Shown here in pieces: positions 39,663-49,119 of a DNA stretch of 64,000 nucleotides. The stretch covers positions 2,480,001 to 2,544,000 of the forward strand of contig NZ_CP157575.1 of NCBI RefSeq assembly GCF_051628905.1, read 5' to 3'. This DNA comes from Asaia sp037151935 (GTDB lineage Bacteria > Pseudomonadota > Alphaproteobacteria > Acetobacterales > Acetobacteraceae). The position numbers were made by a program, and so were the translations under genes. Position 1 is the first letter of the stretch; each line of letters begins with the position of its first letter. Under the pieces are notes generated by a model. The model was not told the origin of the DNA. It worked only from the letters and a program-made list of their open reading frames with translations, and searched no databases.

Positions 39663-40553
39663 TCACTCTACAAAAACACTCGCGGGATAACCCTGTGCGA
39701 ACAGATGGGCGCGCAGGGTCGAGTGATTGACCTGCATTTCGATCATTTGACGGACTTTCGGTTTCGCCTTGTACGCGATACCCAGACCGGCCACGGCCAG
39801 CATCGGTAGATCATTGGTGCCATCGCCAGTGGTCAGGGCCGCAGAAGCCTTCACGCCGCGCTCTTCAAGCAGGCGTTGCAGATGCTCTTCCTTGCTGTCC
39901 GGCCCTAGCACAGGGGTGGCGAGCTTGCCTGTGAAGACGCCATCCACGATGTCGAATTCATTGCCATAATGTTCGTCAAAACCGCAGGCCTCTGCCACGC
40001 GGCTGGTGAAGTAGGTGAAACCGCCTGAGACGAGCGCCGTGCGGGCGTTATGGGCGTGCATTGTCTGGACAAGCGTGCGGGCCCCTGGGTTCAGAGTCGA
40101 TTTCTGCCAGACTTCCTCAAGACAATCGGTCGATTTGCCTTCAAGCAGGGCCACGCGAGTGCGCAGGGAGTCTTCGAAATCGAGCTTGCCGCTCATGGTA
40201 TCGAGCGTCAGCCGGGCGACATCCTCACCCACGCCCAGAAGAGCGGCGACTTCGTCGAGACTCTCGCCGTCGAGAATGGTGCTGTCCATATCGGCGACGA
40301 GCACAGCCTTGCGGCGGCCACGTGTCCTGACCAGCAGCGCATCGACCTTATGCCGGGCTAGGGTTGCGCGTATGGTGGCGATGGTCGGCGCACCGGGGGC
40401 GGGTGTGGGGCAGGGAATCTCGACAGCCTCGCCCGCCGAAAGCACAATGGGGTTGTTGCCCTTGACCATGTTCCTTGCGATGTCGATGGCATCTTTGGAC
40501 AGGGTGCCCTGTGCAGGGTCGGCAACGAGAACGAGAACGTAAGGTAAGGTCAT
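39663..40553 (-). CDS. serB: Phosphoserine phosphatase
   Basis: This 296-residue HAD-fold enzyme performs the last step of serine synthesis. The catalytic loop is LVADMDSTILDGESLDEVA, motif II is LVSGGFTYF, and motif III/IV is TTGDGTNDLPMLAVAGLGIA with AYKAKPKVRQ. An N-terminal regulatory-like region of about 80 residues precedes it. It is divergent from miaA with only 23 bp between start codons, so promoters must lie partly in coding DNA. Confidence 0.95.
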   Translation of the reverse strand: MTLPYVLVLVADPAQGTLSKDAIDIARNMVKGNNPIVLSAGEAVEIPCPTPAPGAPTIATIRATLARHKVDALLVRTRGRRKAVLVADMDSTILDGESLDEVAALLGVGEDVARLTLDTMSGKLDFEDSLRTRVALLEGKSTDCLEEVWQKSTLNPGARTLVQTMHAHNARTALVSGGFTYFTSRVAEACGFDEHYGNEFDIVDGVFTGKLATPVLGPDSKEEHLQRLLEERGVKASAALTTGDGTNDLPMLAVAGLGIAYKAKPKVRQMIEMQVNHSTLRAHLFAQGYPASVFVE

Positions 40554-40576
40554 CTTGGCCCATCAGAGAAGAACGC

Positions 40577-41578
40577 ATGGGACAGCAAGACAGAATGGCT
40601 GACGCCCCGATTGCCCTTATTGTGGCCGGACCGACCTGTTCGGGCAAGTCGGCTTTGGCGCTTGCGCTCGCCGAGCGCTTCACGGGCGTCGTGATCAATG
40701 CCGATTCCATGCAGGTCTATGCGGATCTGCACGTGCTGACCGCGCGACCTGATGCGCACGATGAGGCGCGCGTGCCGCATCGGCTCTACGGCGTTCTGGA
40801 TGCCGCTCAGCCGGGTAGTGTAGCTTGGTGGCGCGAGACGGCGCTCGGCGAGATGCAGGCGGCCTGGCCGCAGGGGCGTCTGCCCATTTTGTGCGGTGGC
40901 ACGGGCATGTATATGCGCGCGCTGCTCGACGGTCTGGTGGAGGTGCCGGAACCGGGCAATGAGGCACGCGAGGCAGCGCGGGCGCTGGTGGCCGAGCAGG
41001 GAAGCGAGGCCGCTCACGCGGTTCTGATGCGCGATGATCCGCAAACGGCGCAAAACCTGCGGCCAGGCGACGGCCAACGCGTGGCGCGGGCGCTCGAAGT
41101 ACTGTGGGGCACGGGGCAGGGGCTTTCGTACTGGCGAAGCCAGCCGGGTCTGCCACCAGCGCCCTGTCGCTTTGTCTCCGTAAGGCTTGATCCGCCGCGT
41201 GAGGTGCTGCGTGCGGCCATAGGGGAGCGGTTCTCGCGCATGATCGATCTGGGCGCCATGCAGGAGGTCGAAACCCTTGTAGCGCGAAGGCTTTCGCCCG
41301 CATTGCCCGCCATGCGCGCCCATGGCGTGCCGGAATTGAGCGCCGCCCTTGCAGGAACGCTCTCCCTGGAGGAGGCTATCCGTCGCGCCGTCATCGCGAC
41401 GGGGCAATATACGCGGCGTCAAGCGACGTGGTTCAACCACCATGCGCTGGGCGCAGAGCAGGATTGCATGATTTCCTTGCAAAGATATGACGAGAGTACG
41501 CAATTTTCGGAAAGAGAATTCGAAAAAATAGCAACTTTCATACAATCGGCCATTGACGAATCCTCGTCACCATCATAA
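40577..41578 (+). CDS. miaA: tRNA dimethylallyltransferase
   Basis: The protein has 333 residues from ATG 40577, with AGAGAAG 6 nt upstream (a later ATG at 40595 is possible). It has the P-loop GPTCSGKSALALALA, DSMQVYADLHVLTARP and VPHRLYGVLD, as well as CGGTGMYMRALLDGL and the tRNA-contact region QNLRPGDGQRVARALEV. It adds a dimethylallyl group to A37 of tRNAs that read U-starting codons. The last 40 residues are less conserved. It ends 32 bp before ilvB and could be co-transcribed with it. Confidence 0.95.
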   Translation: MGQQDRMADAPIALIVAGPTCSGKSALALALAERFTGVVINADSMQVYADLHVLTARPDAHDEARVPHRLYGVLDAAQPGSVAWWRETALGEMQAAWPQGRLPILCGGTGMYMRALLDGLVEVPEPGNEAREAARALVAEQGSEAAHAVLMRDDPQTAQNLRPGDGQRVARALEVLWGTGQGLSYWRSQPGLPPAPCRFVSVRLDPPREVLRAAIGERFSRMIDLGAMQEVETLVARRLSPALPAMRAHGVPELSAALAGTLSLEEAIRRAVIATGQYTRRQATWFNHHALGAEQDCMISLQRYDESTQFSEREFEKIATFIQSAIDESSSPS

Positions 41579-41610
41579 ACCCGCCCGCTCAATGAAAGGG
41601 GTGCGCTCAC

Positions 41611-43407
41611 ATGGACGCGTCAACACAGCAGACCGGAAAAACTTCGACTGCGCCGCTCAACGGTGCCGAGGTGCTCCTGCGCGTGCTTGTGGAGCAGGGC
41701 GTCGAAGTGATTTTCGGCTATCCCGGCGGCGCCGTGCTGCCCATCTACGATGCGCTGTTCAAGCAGGACCATATCCGTCACGTTCTGGTACGCCATGAGC
41801 AGGCGGCGGTTCACGCTGCCGAAGCCTATGCCCGCTCGACCGGCAAGGTGGGCGTGGTGCTGGTCACCAGCGGACCCGGTGCCACCAATGCCGTGACCGG
41901 TCTGGTGGATGCGCTGATGGATTCCATTCCGCTCATCTGCCTTTGCGGTCAGGTGCCGACGGCGCTGATCGGTAATGACGCGTTTCAGGAGGCCGATACA
42001 ACCGGCATCACGCGTCCGGCCACCAAGCATAATTATCTGGTGCGTCGTGGTCAGGATCTGGCGCCGATCGTGCGCGAGGCATTCGAGGTGGCCGCAGGTG
42101 GTCGCCCCGGCCCGGTGCTGATCGATCTGCCGAAGGACATCTCGGTCGGCAAGGCGCCTCTGCCCGCACCGGGCGAGGGACGTCTGCATCGCCCCTATCG
42201 TCCTGCGCTCGATGCCGATGCCGAAGGCATTCGTCAGACCATTGCCGCCATGAAACGTGCCAAACGCCCGCTTTTCTATACGGGTGGCGGTGTGATCAAT
42301 GCGGGGCCGAAGGCCGCCGAGGGTTTGCGTGAGCTGGCGCGTCGCACCAATTTCCCAGTGACCTCCACACTGATGGGGCTTGGCGCTTTCCCGACTACGG
42401 ATCGTCAGTTTCTCGGCATGCTGGGTATGCATGGTAGCTACGAAGCCAATCTGGCGACCCATGGCTGCGATCTGCTGATCGCGCTGGGCTCGCGCTTTGA
42501 TGACCGCGTAACGGGACGTGTCGATGCGTTCTCGCCCAACTCCTTCAAGATCCACGCCGATATTGACCCATCGCAGATCAACAAGATCATCCGTATCGAC
42601 GTGCCGCTCGTGGGCGATGTGGGGCGCACCATCGAGGCGCTTTTGGCTGCCTGGGATGGGGAAGGCCAGGATCTGAGCCCTTGGTGGGCGCAGATCGAGG
42701 GGTGGCGCGCGCTGGACTCCTTCGGCTTTGTGCAGGACCAGTCGCCGAGCGCGATCATCCGCCCGCAATATGCCGTGCGCCGCCTGTATGAGGCCACGCA
42801 GGCTCTGGGGCGCGATACGTTTGTCAGCACGGAAGTGGGCCAGCATCAGATGTGGGCGGCCCAGCATTTCCAGTTCGACAAGCCCAATCGCTGGTTGACC
42901 TCTGGCGGTCTCGGTACGATGGGCTATGGCTTGCCGGCGGCTGTCGGCGCGCAGGTGGCACATCCCGACGCGCTGGTGATCGATATTGCCGGCGAGGCCT
43001 CGACGCTCATGAATATTCAGGAGCTGGGCACAATGGCGCAGTATCGCCTGCCGGTGAAGCTGTTCATTCTGAACAACCGCTATATGGGCATGGTGCGCCA
43101 GTGGCAGGAATTGCTGCATGGCTCGCGCTATTCGCAATCCTATAGCGAGGCGCTGCCCGATTTCATCCGTCTGGCCGAGGCGTTTCACGGCAAGGGGCTT
43201 CGCGCGACCTGCGTGGGTGAGTTGGATGGCGTAATCGATGAGATGCTGCGTCATGACGGCCCGGTCGTGGCCGATATCTGTGTGGCGCAGGATGAAAACT
43301 GCTTCCCGATGATTCCGTCGGGCGCCCCGCATAACGAGATGCTGCTCGGCCCCGATCAGGAGGCCAATGCAGCCAAGATCACACAAGAAGGCATGATGCT
43401 GGTCTGA
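41611..43407 (+). CDS. ilvB: Acetolactate synthase, catalytic subunit
   Basis: This 598-residue thiamine-diphosphate enzyme is the first step of valine/leucine and isoleucine synthesis. Visible: GAEVLLRVLVEQGVEVIFGY and PGGAVLPIYDAL with the activating Glu in RHEQAAVHAAEAYAR, then PVLIDLPKDI. The C-terminal domain has the QHQMWAAQHF segment and GEASTLMNIQEL, where most family members have GDGSF-like (here GEA). It ends with HNEMLLGP. The stop overlaps the small-subunit start. Confidence 0.96.
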   Translation: MDASTQQTGKTSTAPLNGAEVLLRVLVEQGVEVIFGYPGGAVLPIYDALFKQDHIRHVLVRHEQAAVHAAEAYARSTGKVGVVLVTSGPGATNAVTGLVDALMDSIPLICLCGQVPTALIGNDAFQEADTTGITRPATKHNYLVRRGQDLAPIVREAFEVAAGGRPGPVLIDLPKDISVGKAPLPAPGEGRLHRPYRPALDADAEGIRQTIAAMKRAKRPLFYTGGGVINAGPKAAEGLRELARRTNFPVTSTLMGLGAFPTTDRQFLGMLGMHGSYEANLATHGCDLLIALGSRFDDRVTGRVDAFSPNSFKIHADIDPSQINKIIRIDVPLVGDVGRTIEALLAAWDGEGQDLSPWWAQIEGWRALDSFGFVQDQSPSAIIRPQYAVRRLYEATQALGRDTFVSTEVGQHQMWAAQHFQFDKPNRWLTSGGLGTMGYGLPAAVGAQVAHPDALVIDIAGEASTLMNIQELGTMAQYRLPVKLFILNNRYMGMVRQWQELLHGSRYSQSYSEALPDFIRLAEAFHGKGLRATCVGELDGVIDEMLRHDGPVVADICVAQDENCFPMIPSGAPHNEMLLGPDQEANAAKITQEGMMLV

Positions 43408-43934
43408 TGGCACAGGATATCCAGAGAGCCGTCATTGCGGTTCTGATCGAAAACGAGAGCGGAGCCCTGGCCCGCGTCGTCGGTCTGTTTTCAGGACGTG
43501 GCTATAACATCGAAAGCCTGACCGTTTCCGCCATCGATGCGACACGCAATCTGTCGCGCATCACCATCGTGACCTCGGGCACGGAAATGGTGATTGCCCA
43601 GATCAAGGCGCAGCTTGCGCGCCTCATCCCGGTGCATGGCGTACGCGACCTGACCGAATGCGGCCCGCATGTGGCGCGCGAGCTGGCGCTGATCAAGGTG
43701 GTCAGCAAGGGCGAGATGCGCACCGAGGGTATGCGTATCGCCCAGGCGTTTCGCGCTCATGCTGTCGACACGACGGCAGGGTCTTTCGTTTTCGAACTGA
43801 CGGGAAGTGCCGAGAAAATCGATGCTTTCGTCGAATTGATGCAACCGCTCGGTCTTGCGGAAGTGTCCAGGACCGGAATCGCCGCTATAGGCCGTGGTAC
43901 CGAAGTCTTTCAATCCATCGAGGAGTCTTTCTGA
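43407..43934 (+). CDS. ilvH: Acetolactate synthase, regulatory subunit
   Basis: This 175-residue protein with an N-terminal ACT domain (AVLIENESGALARVVGLFSG with RGYNIESLTV) and a second ACT-like domain (ALIKVVSKGEMRTEGMRIAQ) binds valine and feeds back on IlvB. The start ATG overlaps the ilvB stop (TGATG) and its own stop overlaps the ilvC start in the same way, so the three genes are translationally coupled. Confidence 0.96.
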   Translation: MAQDIQRAVIAVLIENESGALARVVGLFSGRGYNIESLTVSAIDATRNLSRITIVTSGTEMVIAQIKAQLARLIPVHGVRDLTECGPHVARELALIKVVSKGEMRTEGMRIAQAFRAHAVDTTAGSFVFELTGSAEKIDAFVELMQPLGLAEVSRTGIAAIGRGTEVFQSIEESF

Positions 43935-44953
43935 TGCGCGTCTATTACGATCGTGACTGTGATCTGGGCCTGATCAAAGGCAAGAAAGTTGCCATCATCG
44001 GTTACGGCAGCCAGGGCCATGCCCATGCCAATAACCTGAAGGATAGCGGCGTGACCGATATGGTCATCGGCCTGCGTCCTGAGTCGTCGGCTGTTGCCAA
44101 GGCAGAAGGCGCTGGCTTCAAGGTCATGAATCCTGCCGATGCCGCCGCCTGGGCCGATGTCGTGATGGTTCTGACGCCTGACGAAGGCCAAGGCGCACTA
44201 TACAAGGACTCGCTCGAAAAGAACCTGAAGCAGGGCGCAGCCCTCGTCTTCGCGCATGGTCTGTCGATCCATTTCCGCATCATCGAAGCCCGTCCCGATC
44301 TCGACGTGTTTCTGGTTGCCCCCAAGGGCCCCGGCCACACCGTGCGTTCCGAATACCAGAAGGGCGGCGGCGTACCGTCGCTCGTGGCTGTTGCCCAGAA
44401 CGCAACGGGTCAGGCGCTTGAAATCGCCCTATCCTACGCTTCGGCCAATGGTGGCGGTCGCGCTGGCATCATCGAAACCAGCTTCAAGGAAGAGGTCGAA
44501 ACCGATCTGTTCGGTGAGCAGGCCGTTCTTTGCGGCGGTCTCGTCGAGCTGATCCGCGCCGGTTTCGAAACGCTGGTCGAGGGCGGTTACGCTCCCGAAA
44601 TGGCCTATTTCGAGTGCCTGCACGAAATGAAGCTGATCGTGGATCTGATCTACGAAGGCGGCATTGCGAACATGAACTACTCGATCTCGAACACGGCCGA
44701 ATACGGTGAATATGTCACCGGCCCGCGCATCGTGACGGCAGAAACCAAGGCCGAGATGAAGCGCGTTCTGACCGACATCCAGGACGGCACCTTCGTGCGC
44801 AACTTCATTCTGGAAAACCAGTCGGGCGGCGTCGGCTTCAAGGCCATCCGCGCGCGCAATGACGTTCACCAGATCGAAAAGACCGGCGAAAAGCTGCGTG
44901 GCATGATGCCTTGGATCGCCAAGGGCAAGCTCGTCGACAAAGCCAAGAACTGA
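43934..44953 (+). CDS. ilvC: Ketol-acid reductoisomerase, class I
   Basis: This 339-residue protein has the short class I length. It has the Rossmann motif GYGSQGHAHANNLKDSG with the NADPH-specific loop GLRPESSAVAK, FAHGLSIHF, VAPKGPGHTVRSEYQKGGGV and the metal-binding EVETDLFGEQAVLCGGLVEL. It converts acetolactate to dihydroxyisovalerate. The start follows AGGAGT. Confidence 0.97.
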   Translation: MRVYYDRDCDLGLIKGKKVAIIGYGSQGHAHANNLKDSGVTDMVIGLRPESSAVAKAEGAGFKVMNPADAAAWADVVMVLTPDEGQGALYKDSLEKNLKQGAALVFAHGLSIHFRIIEARPDLDVFLVAPKGPGHTVRSEYQKGGGVPSLVAVAQNATGQALEIALSYASANGGGRAGIIETSFKEEVETDLFGEQAVLCGGLVELIRAGFETLVEGGYAPEMAYFECLHEMKLIVDLIYEGGIANMNYSISNTAEYGEYVTGPRIVTAETKAEMKRVLTDIQDGTFVRNFILENQSGGVGFKAIRARNDVHQIEKTGEKLRGMMPWIAKGKLVDKAKN

Positions 44954-44984
44954 GTTTTTTCCCTTTAGGGAATAGAAACAGAAA

Positions 44985-45013
44985 GAGCGGGGGTTTTGGC
45001 CTCCGCTTTTTTT
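44985..45013 (+). terminator. Terminator of the ilv operon
   Basis: AGCGGGGG pairs with CCTCCGCT (one G-T pair) around TTTTGG and is followed by seven T residues. Confidence 0.88.
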
Positions 45014-45082
45014 ATGCTTGGCGATTACCCGATTTGATTGGAGGATCGGGCTGAATAACGGCGCCAATAAGAGGATAACCCA

Positions 45083-46291
45083 TTGCCGAAAACGCCCACT
45101 GAAATATTTCTGATGGCAATGCTGGTCATCTATACAATGCCCTATCTCGTCTGGCGGATTCTGCGCACCGATTTCTGGGCGCCTCTCGTTGTGGTGCAGA
45201 TCGTGGGGGGTATTCTTCTCGGTCCCGGCGTTCTGGGGGCTTTTTTCCCCGATTACTACAAGGCCGTCTTTACGCCCGGTACGATCACCGCGTTGAACGG
45301 CATCGCCTGGTGGGCGGTGATGATGTTCGTCTGGGTGGCGGGGATCGAGCTGGATATTCGCGAGGCCTGGCGCCGTCGGGGCGAAACAGGGCTGACCGCG
45401 GGGCTCGCTCTGACCGTGCCCCTTGTGACGGGCAGTCTCGCCGCACTGCTGATGGTGCGTTATCCGGGATGGAGAGGCGAGGCGGGCGCGACTTGGCAGG
45501 TCGTTCTCGGTATAGGCATTGCTTGCGCTGTGACGGCTTTACCGATCCTCGTCCTGTTTCTGGAAAAACTATCGATCCTGCGAACACCGTTCGGACAGCG
45601 TATCCTGCGCTATGCCAGTCTCGACGATGTGGCTATCTGGGGCGTTCTTGCGGTCATTCTTCTCGATTGGGAACGCATGGGGCGTCAGCTCGGCTTTCTG
45701 GTCCTCTTTGGCGTGGCGACTCTGGCGTTTCGCGTCCTCATGGCGCGTCTTTCGGAGCAGGATCGCTGGTATCTCGGTCTCGTCTGGCTTGCGGGATGCG
45801 GTTTTGCGGCTGACTGGGCCGGGCTGCATTTCATGGTGGGCGCTTTTCTCTCGGGCGCCGTGCTCGATGCCGGGTGGTTCAGGCAGGAAGACATGGATCG
45901 CTTCCGCCACTTCGTGCTGCTGACAATCATGCCGGTCTTTTTTCTCTCGACCGGTCTGCGCACCGAATGGACGCTGGGTGGTGGGGCGGTCTTTGCCGCT
46001 GCGGCTTTGCTGCTCGGCGCATCGGTAGGTGGCAAGCTGATCGGCGTGCAGATCGCGGGCAGGCTTCTCGGCTGGCCCAAAGGCGAGGCGACAACACTGG
46101 GCTGGCTGCTTCAGACAAAAGCCCTGATCATGATCATTTTCGCCAATGTGCTTCTGGATCGTCACATCATCACGAACGGCACCTTCACCGCGCTTCTTCT
46201 CATGGCGCTTGGCAGCACGATGCTGACCATCCCCATGGTCTCATCGCGTCTTTCTCATCATGCGAGTGGCGAAAAGCTTGAACAGTGGTGA
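45083..46291 (+). CDS. Cation:proton antiporter (CPA2 family)
   Basis: The protein has 402 residues from TTG 45083, chosen because AGAGGATAA lies 8 nt upstream; the next ATG is at 45113. It has about 11-12 membrane segments (VVVQIVGGILLGPGVLGAFF; MMFVWVAGIELDI; GIGIACAVTALPILVLFLEK; SLDDVAIWGVLAVILLD). The VTALPILVLFLEK and SLDDVAIW segments contain the ion-site Asp region of CPA2 exchangers. No KTN domain is attached. It would exchange Na+ or K+ for H+, useful in acid-producing bacteria. A minus-strand terminator hairpin follows at 46403. Confidence 0.88.
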   Translation: MPKTPTEIFLMAMLVIYTMPYLVWRILRTDFWAPLVVVQIVGGILLGPGVLGAFFPDYYKAVFTPGTITALNGIAWWAVMMFVWVAGIELDIREAWRRRGETGLTAGLALTVPLVTGSLAALLMVRYPGWRGEAGATWQVVLGIGIACAVTALPILVLFLEKLSILRTPFGQRILRYASLDDVAIWGVLAVILLDWERMGRQLGFLVLFGVATLAFRVLMARLSEQDRWYLGLVWLAGCGFAADWAGLHFMVGAFLSGAVLDAGWFRQEDMDRFRHFVLLTIMPVFFLSTGLRTEWTLGGGAVFAAAALLLGASVGGKLIGVQIAGRLLGWPKGEATTLGWLLQTKALIMIIFANVLLDRHIITNGTFTALLLMALGSTMLTIPMVSSRLSHHASGEKLEQW

Positions 46292-46402
46292 TCTACTCAA
46301 AATTAATTTGCGTGTGGCTTCGGGTTAGTATCGAAAATGATATCGGCTTGCCTTGTAGTCATCTGCGCTTTCTTAGTTAGATGCAGATAACCACGCGGAT
46401 TA

Positions 46403-46428
46403 TTTGAAAAAACGCCTTTTTAGGCGTG
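46403..46428 (-). terminator. Minus-strand terminator without an obvious gene
   Basis: ACGCCT-TTTT-AGGCGT (46412-46427) is preceded on the plus strand by six A, giving a T tract on the minus strand. It would end a transcript coming from the right, where no gene was recognised. Confidence 0.6.
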
Positions 46429-46866
46429 AAAGCAATTTCTGCATGTCCGGGAGTGCTGTGCTGACCGAGTGCGGAATGCTTCACGAATGTGACAAAGGGC
46501 GGTTTGAAAATCCTGGCCTCTTCTCTTAGGCGGCTACGCCTTGATTGGTTGGCGCAACACGTTGTCTGTTGGCTGAACGAGGGCTCGGACAAGAGTTTTC
46601 GTACGTCGTTTATCATCCCCAAGTGGCATCGGAAGGAAGTGCGAAGCCGGTAATGGGAAGAGGTTTATGCAGAAGTCATAATCTCCTGCTTGTTCGAGAT
46701 GCGAGGTCAAGCGGCGGGGGCCTTCGCCTTCATCTATCTCACGCTGTATAGGGCCCGACGCCTGCATTGGCTGTGCAATGGCTTGCGCTGCGACTGCCTC
46801 GCTGACACTTGCGTCACGCGCAGTGGCATGAGCAAGCTGTGCTTGAGGTGTGCAGAGGCATAGCTT

Positions 46867-46908
46867 CGTCCGTCATGAATTACGTTAATAATTGTTACAT
46901 GACGGACG
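46867..46908. repeat. 11-bp perfect inverted repeat with 20-bp AT-rich centre
   Basis: CGTCCGTCATG (46867-46877) and CATGACGGACG (46898-46908) enclose a 20-base AT-rich centre (AATTACGTTA at 46878-46887, ATAATTGTTA at 46888-46897). TTTTT follows at 46909. It may be a terminator, an operator or a recombination site. Confidence 0.7.
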
Positions 46909-47022
46909 TTTTTGGACCTACAACACCCGAAGCCTGTCAAAGAATGGCCGGTGGCCCAGCCTCGACCATACGCTGCCCACATTTGGGAATCACCACGGTC
47001 TGGGCTATAAAGCCGCCTCTTC

Positions 47023-49119
47023 ATGACAGGATGGCGCCGCGTGCTTGCAGAAAAAGTGACGGATAGTTTGTTGGCAGCGCTTGACCGCCCCGATCTGCAA
47101 AGCCTGTCGGATCGGATTGTCTTCGATCTCTCGCCGCGTCTCCAACTGCCCTTTACGGTCTCTGCCGAAGCCATTGTTCTCGGCGCGATTGCCTTCGAGC
47201 GGCCGGACATGGCACCGACTCTGCTCCGCTATGCGCTCGAATGGGGTTTCCTGCTTCAGGGTCTGCCCATGCATGACCGCCCGCTGGCCGCCATCGTAGC
47301 GGCGCGTGTGGCAGCCCTTTTTCATCAGCTCGATTGCGACACACTGACACTGCCCGCCGGGCTGGAGTGGCTGCATGATTTTGCTGGCGACCAGCCGCCT
47401 TCGGCATCGCGGGTGACGTCGCTCTGGCCTAAACTGACGCAGTTCTGTCCTGAGGTTTGTGTGTCGGTGGTCGAGCCCGCCATGCTTCTGGCGCGGCTCA
47501 AGCCGCTCTGGCCTTGTCTGGCACCGGCGGAATATCTGATGGCCGATGGCGGCGATGAACGGCTGAGCATCGACCCCGAGACCGGCCTGAATCGTTATGG
47601 CTGCTCGCATCGCCCGCGCCCCTGGGCTGTCACGTTTTCGTCTTCCACGGCGTCGTCCCTTTCCGAGCGCGGCTATCTGGGGGCAGAGCGCGCCCGACGG
47701 GCCTTTTTGCTGGACGCGTTGCATGGCACTCAGGCACCACGCGCCCGTGAGGTTTCGTGCCTTGCCGTAAGAGACGGTCTGGCTGCGCTTTACGGTCTCG
47801 ACTCGCGGGATAATGTCGTTCTGGCTGCCTCAGGCACTGATTGCGAGCTGGCGGTTCTGGCCGTCGGTCTGATGCGGGCTAGGGGCGCTGCGATCACCAA
47901 TGTGCTGATCGCGCCCGATGAAACCGGGAGCGGCGTGCCGCTCGCGGCGCAGGGACGGCATTTTGCTGCTGAAACGGCGCTCGGCAACACCGCCGACAAG
48001 GCGCGTCATCTCGACGGATTTCCGGAGCAGACGCGCCTGCTTGGCCTCGCCATACGCAACCCCGACGGATCGCCGCGAGAAGCGATAGCGCTCGATGAAG
48101 AGGTGCGTAATTGTGTCATGCGCGAGGTGTCCGAGGGACGCCATGTGATTTTGCATCAGCTCGACATGTCCAAGACCGGGCTGGTCGGGCCGTGCCATGC
48201 TCTGCTGGAGGAACTGGCAGATCTCTACCCCGGGCAGCTCACCTTCGTCGTCGACGCCTGCCAGGCGCGTCTTGCGCCTGAGCGTGTGGGCATGATGGTG
48301 CGTCGCGGCATGATGGTCATGACGACCGGATCGAAATTCCTGACCGGGCCGCCATTCTGTGGCGCGGTTCTTCTGCCGCAGAGCCAGGTCGAGGCGCTGG
48401 CCGCTTTTTCTCTGCCGGAAGGGCTTTCGGCCTATTTCAATCGTTGCGACTGGCCTGCGACGCGCGCGCCCGAACCCTTGGCCCGCGATGGCAATCTCGG
48501 TCTGGCCCTGCGCTGGCAGGCCGCGCTTGCTGAGAGTGAGGCCTTTGCTGCGGTACCACGGCCGCGCATCGTCGAGACGCTGAGGCGCTTCGAGTTTACA
48601 GCGCGCGATGTGATTGCCCTTCATCCCGCTCTGACCCTTCTGCCCGTGCCGTCCCTGGACCGCGCCCGTATCGATGGCCAGGAAATCTGGGACATCGTGC
48701 CGACCGTCTTCTCCTTTCTCGTTGATGATCCGCAAGCTCCCGAAAAGCCTTTGGCGCTTGAGCGCGCCCGCGCCCTGCATCGCTGGCTCAATGCCGATCT
48801 TTCGCCCTGGATCGTCAACGAGCCGCTGGCAGAGCTGCTTTGCCATCTAGGTCAGCCGGTGCCCGTACCGCATCCGGCATTGGGGGGCGAGAATGCCGGG
48901 GCTTTGCGCCTTTGTGCCGGGGCACGTCTGGTGTCTGGAGAGCCCTCTCATGCAGGGCTGACAGATCAATCGCGTCTTGCGCGCGAATTTGACGATATAC
49001 GCCGCGCCTTCGCCAAGATCTCGCTCATTCTTGCGCATTGGGACAGGCTCGAAGAGGCCAATCCTGTGCCGCGCTATGCGCCTCATTCCCATTTCTCGCG
49101 AAAGTCTCTGGTATCATGA
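47023..49119 (+). CDS. PLP-dependent fold-type I enzyme of unknown function
   Basis: The protein has 698 residues (GTG 47041 with AGGA upstream is an alternative start). Residues 1-190 are a helical domain with no recognised family. The middle has aminotransferase class V-like features: NVVLAASGTDCELAVLAVGL, GRHVILHQLDMSKTGLVGPC, then VVDACQARLAPERV with a PLP-binding Asp411 and TTGSKFLTGPPFCGAVLLP with the likely Schiff-base Lys438. Residues about 520-690 are a C-terminal small domain plus extension. No standard transaminase name fits. It is coupled by ATGA to a histidine phosphatase gene, which suggests a pathway that uses an aminated or keto phosphate compound. Confidence 0.65.
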   Translation: MTGWRRVLAEKVTDSLLAALDRPDLQSLSDRIVFDLSPRLQLPFTVSAEAIVLGAIAFERPDMAPTLLRYALEWGFLLQGLPMHDRPLAAIVAARVAALFHQLDCDTLTLPAGLEWLHDFAGDQPPSASRVTSLWPKLTQFCPEVCVSVVEPAMLLARLKPLWPCLAPAEYLMADGGDERLSIDPETGLNRYGCSHRPRPWAVTFSSSTASSLSERGYLGAERARRAFLLDALHGTQAPRAREVSCLAVRDGLAALYGLDSRDNVVLAASGTDCELAVLAVGLMRARGAAITNVLIAPDETGSGVPLAAQGRHFAAETALGNTADKARHLDGFPEQTRLLGLAIRNPDGSPREAIALDEEVRNCVMREVSEGRHVILHQLDMSKTGLVGPCHALLEELADLYPGQLTFVVDACQARLAPERVGMMVRRGMMVMTTGSKFLTGPPFCGAVLLPQSQVEALAAFSLPEGLSAYFNRCDWPATRAPEPLARDGNLGLALRWQAALAESEAFAAVPRPRIVETLRRFEFTARDVIALHPALTLLPVPSLDRARIDGQEIWDIVPTVFSFLVDDPQAPEKPLALERARALHRWLNADLSPWIVNEPLAELLCHLGQPVPVPHPALGGENAGALRLCAGARLVSGEPSHAGLTDQSRLAREFDDIRRAFAKISLILAHWDRLEEANPVPRYAPHSHFSRKSLVS

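Larger units (their letters stand above)
46292..47022. other. Gene-poor interval between antiporter and PLP-enzyme genes
   Basis: No convincing protein gene is present. The interval holds an inverted repeat around 46364-46386, a minus-strand terminator at 46403-46428 and a large inverted repeat at 46867-46908. Short minus-strand frames at 46377-46622 and 46534-46767 lack ribosome sites and family features. Confidence 0.5.

Noticed and set aside
41620..43413. 597-codon minus-strand ORF covering all of ilvB
   Set aside because: It is the mirror of ilvB codon use, rich in His, Gln and Arg; ilvB on the plus strand is certain.
46377..46767. Minus-strand ORFs of 77 and 81 codons
   Set aside because: No ribosome site or domain, and one frame reads through a terminator hairpin.
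47830..48846. 338-codon minus-strand ORF opposite the PLP-enzyme gene
   Set aside because: No family features and it mirrors the codon bias of the coupled plus-strand gene.
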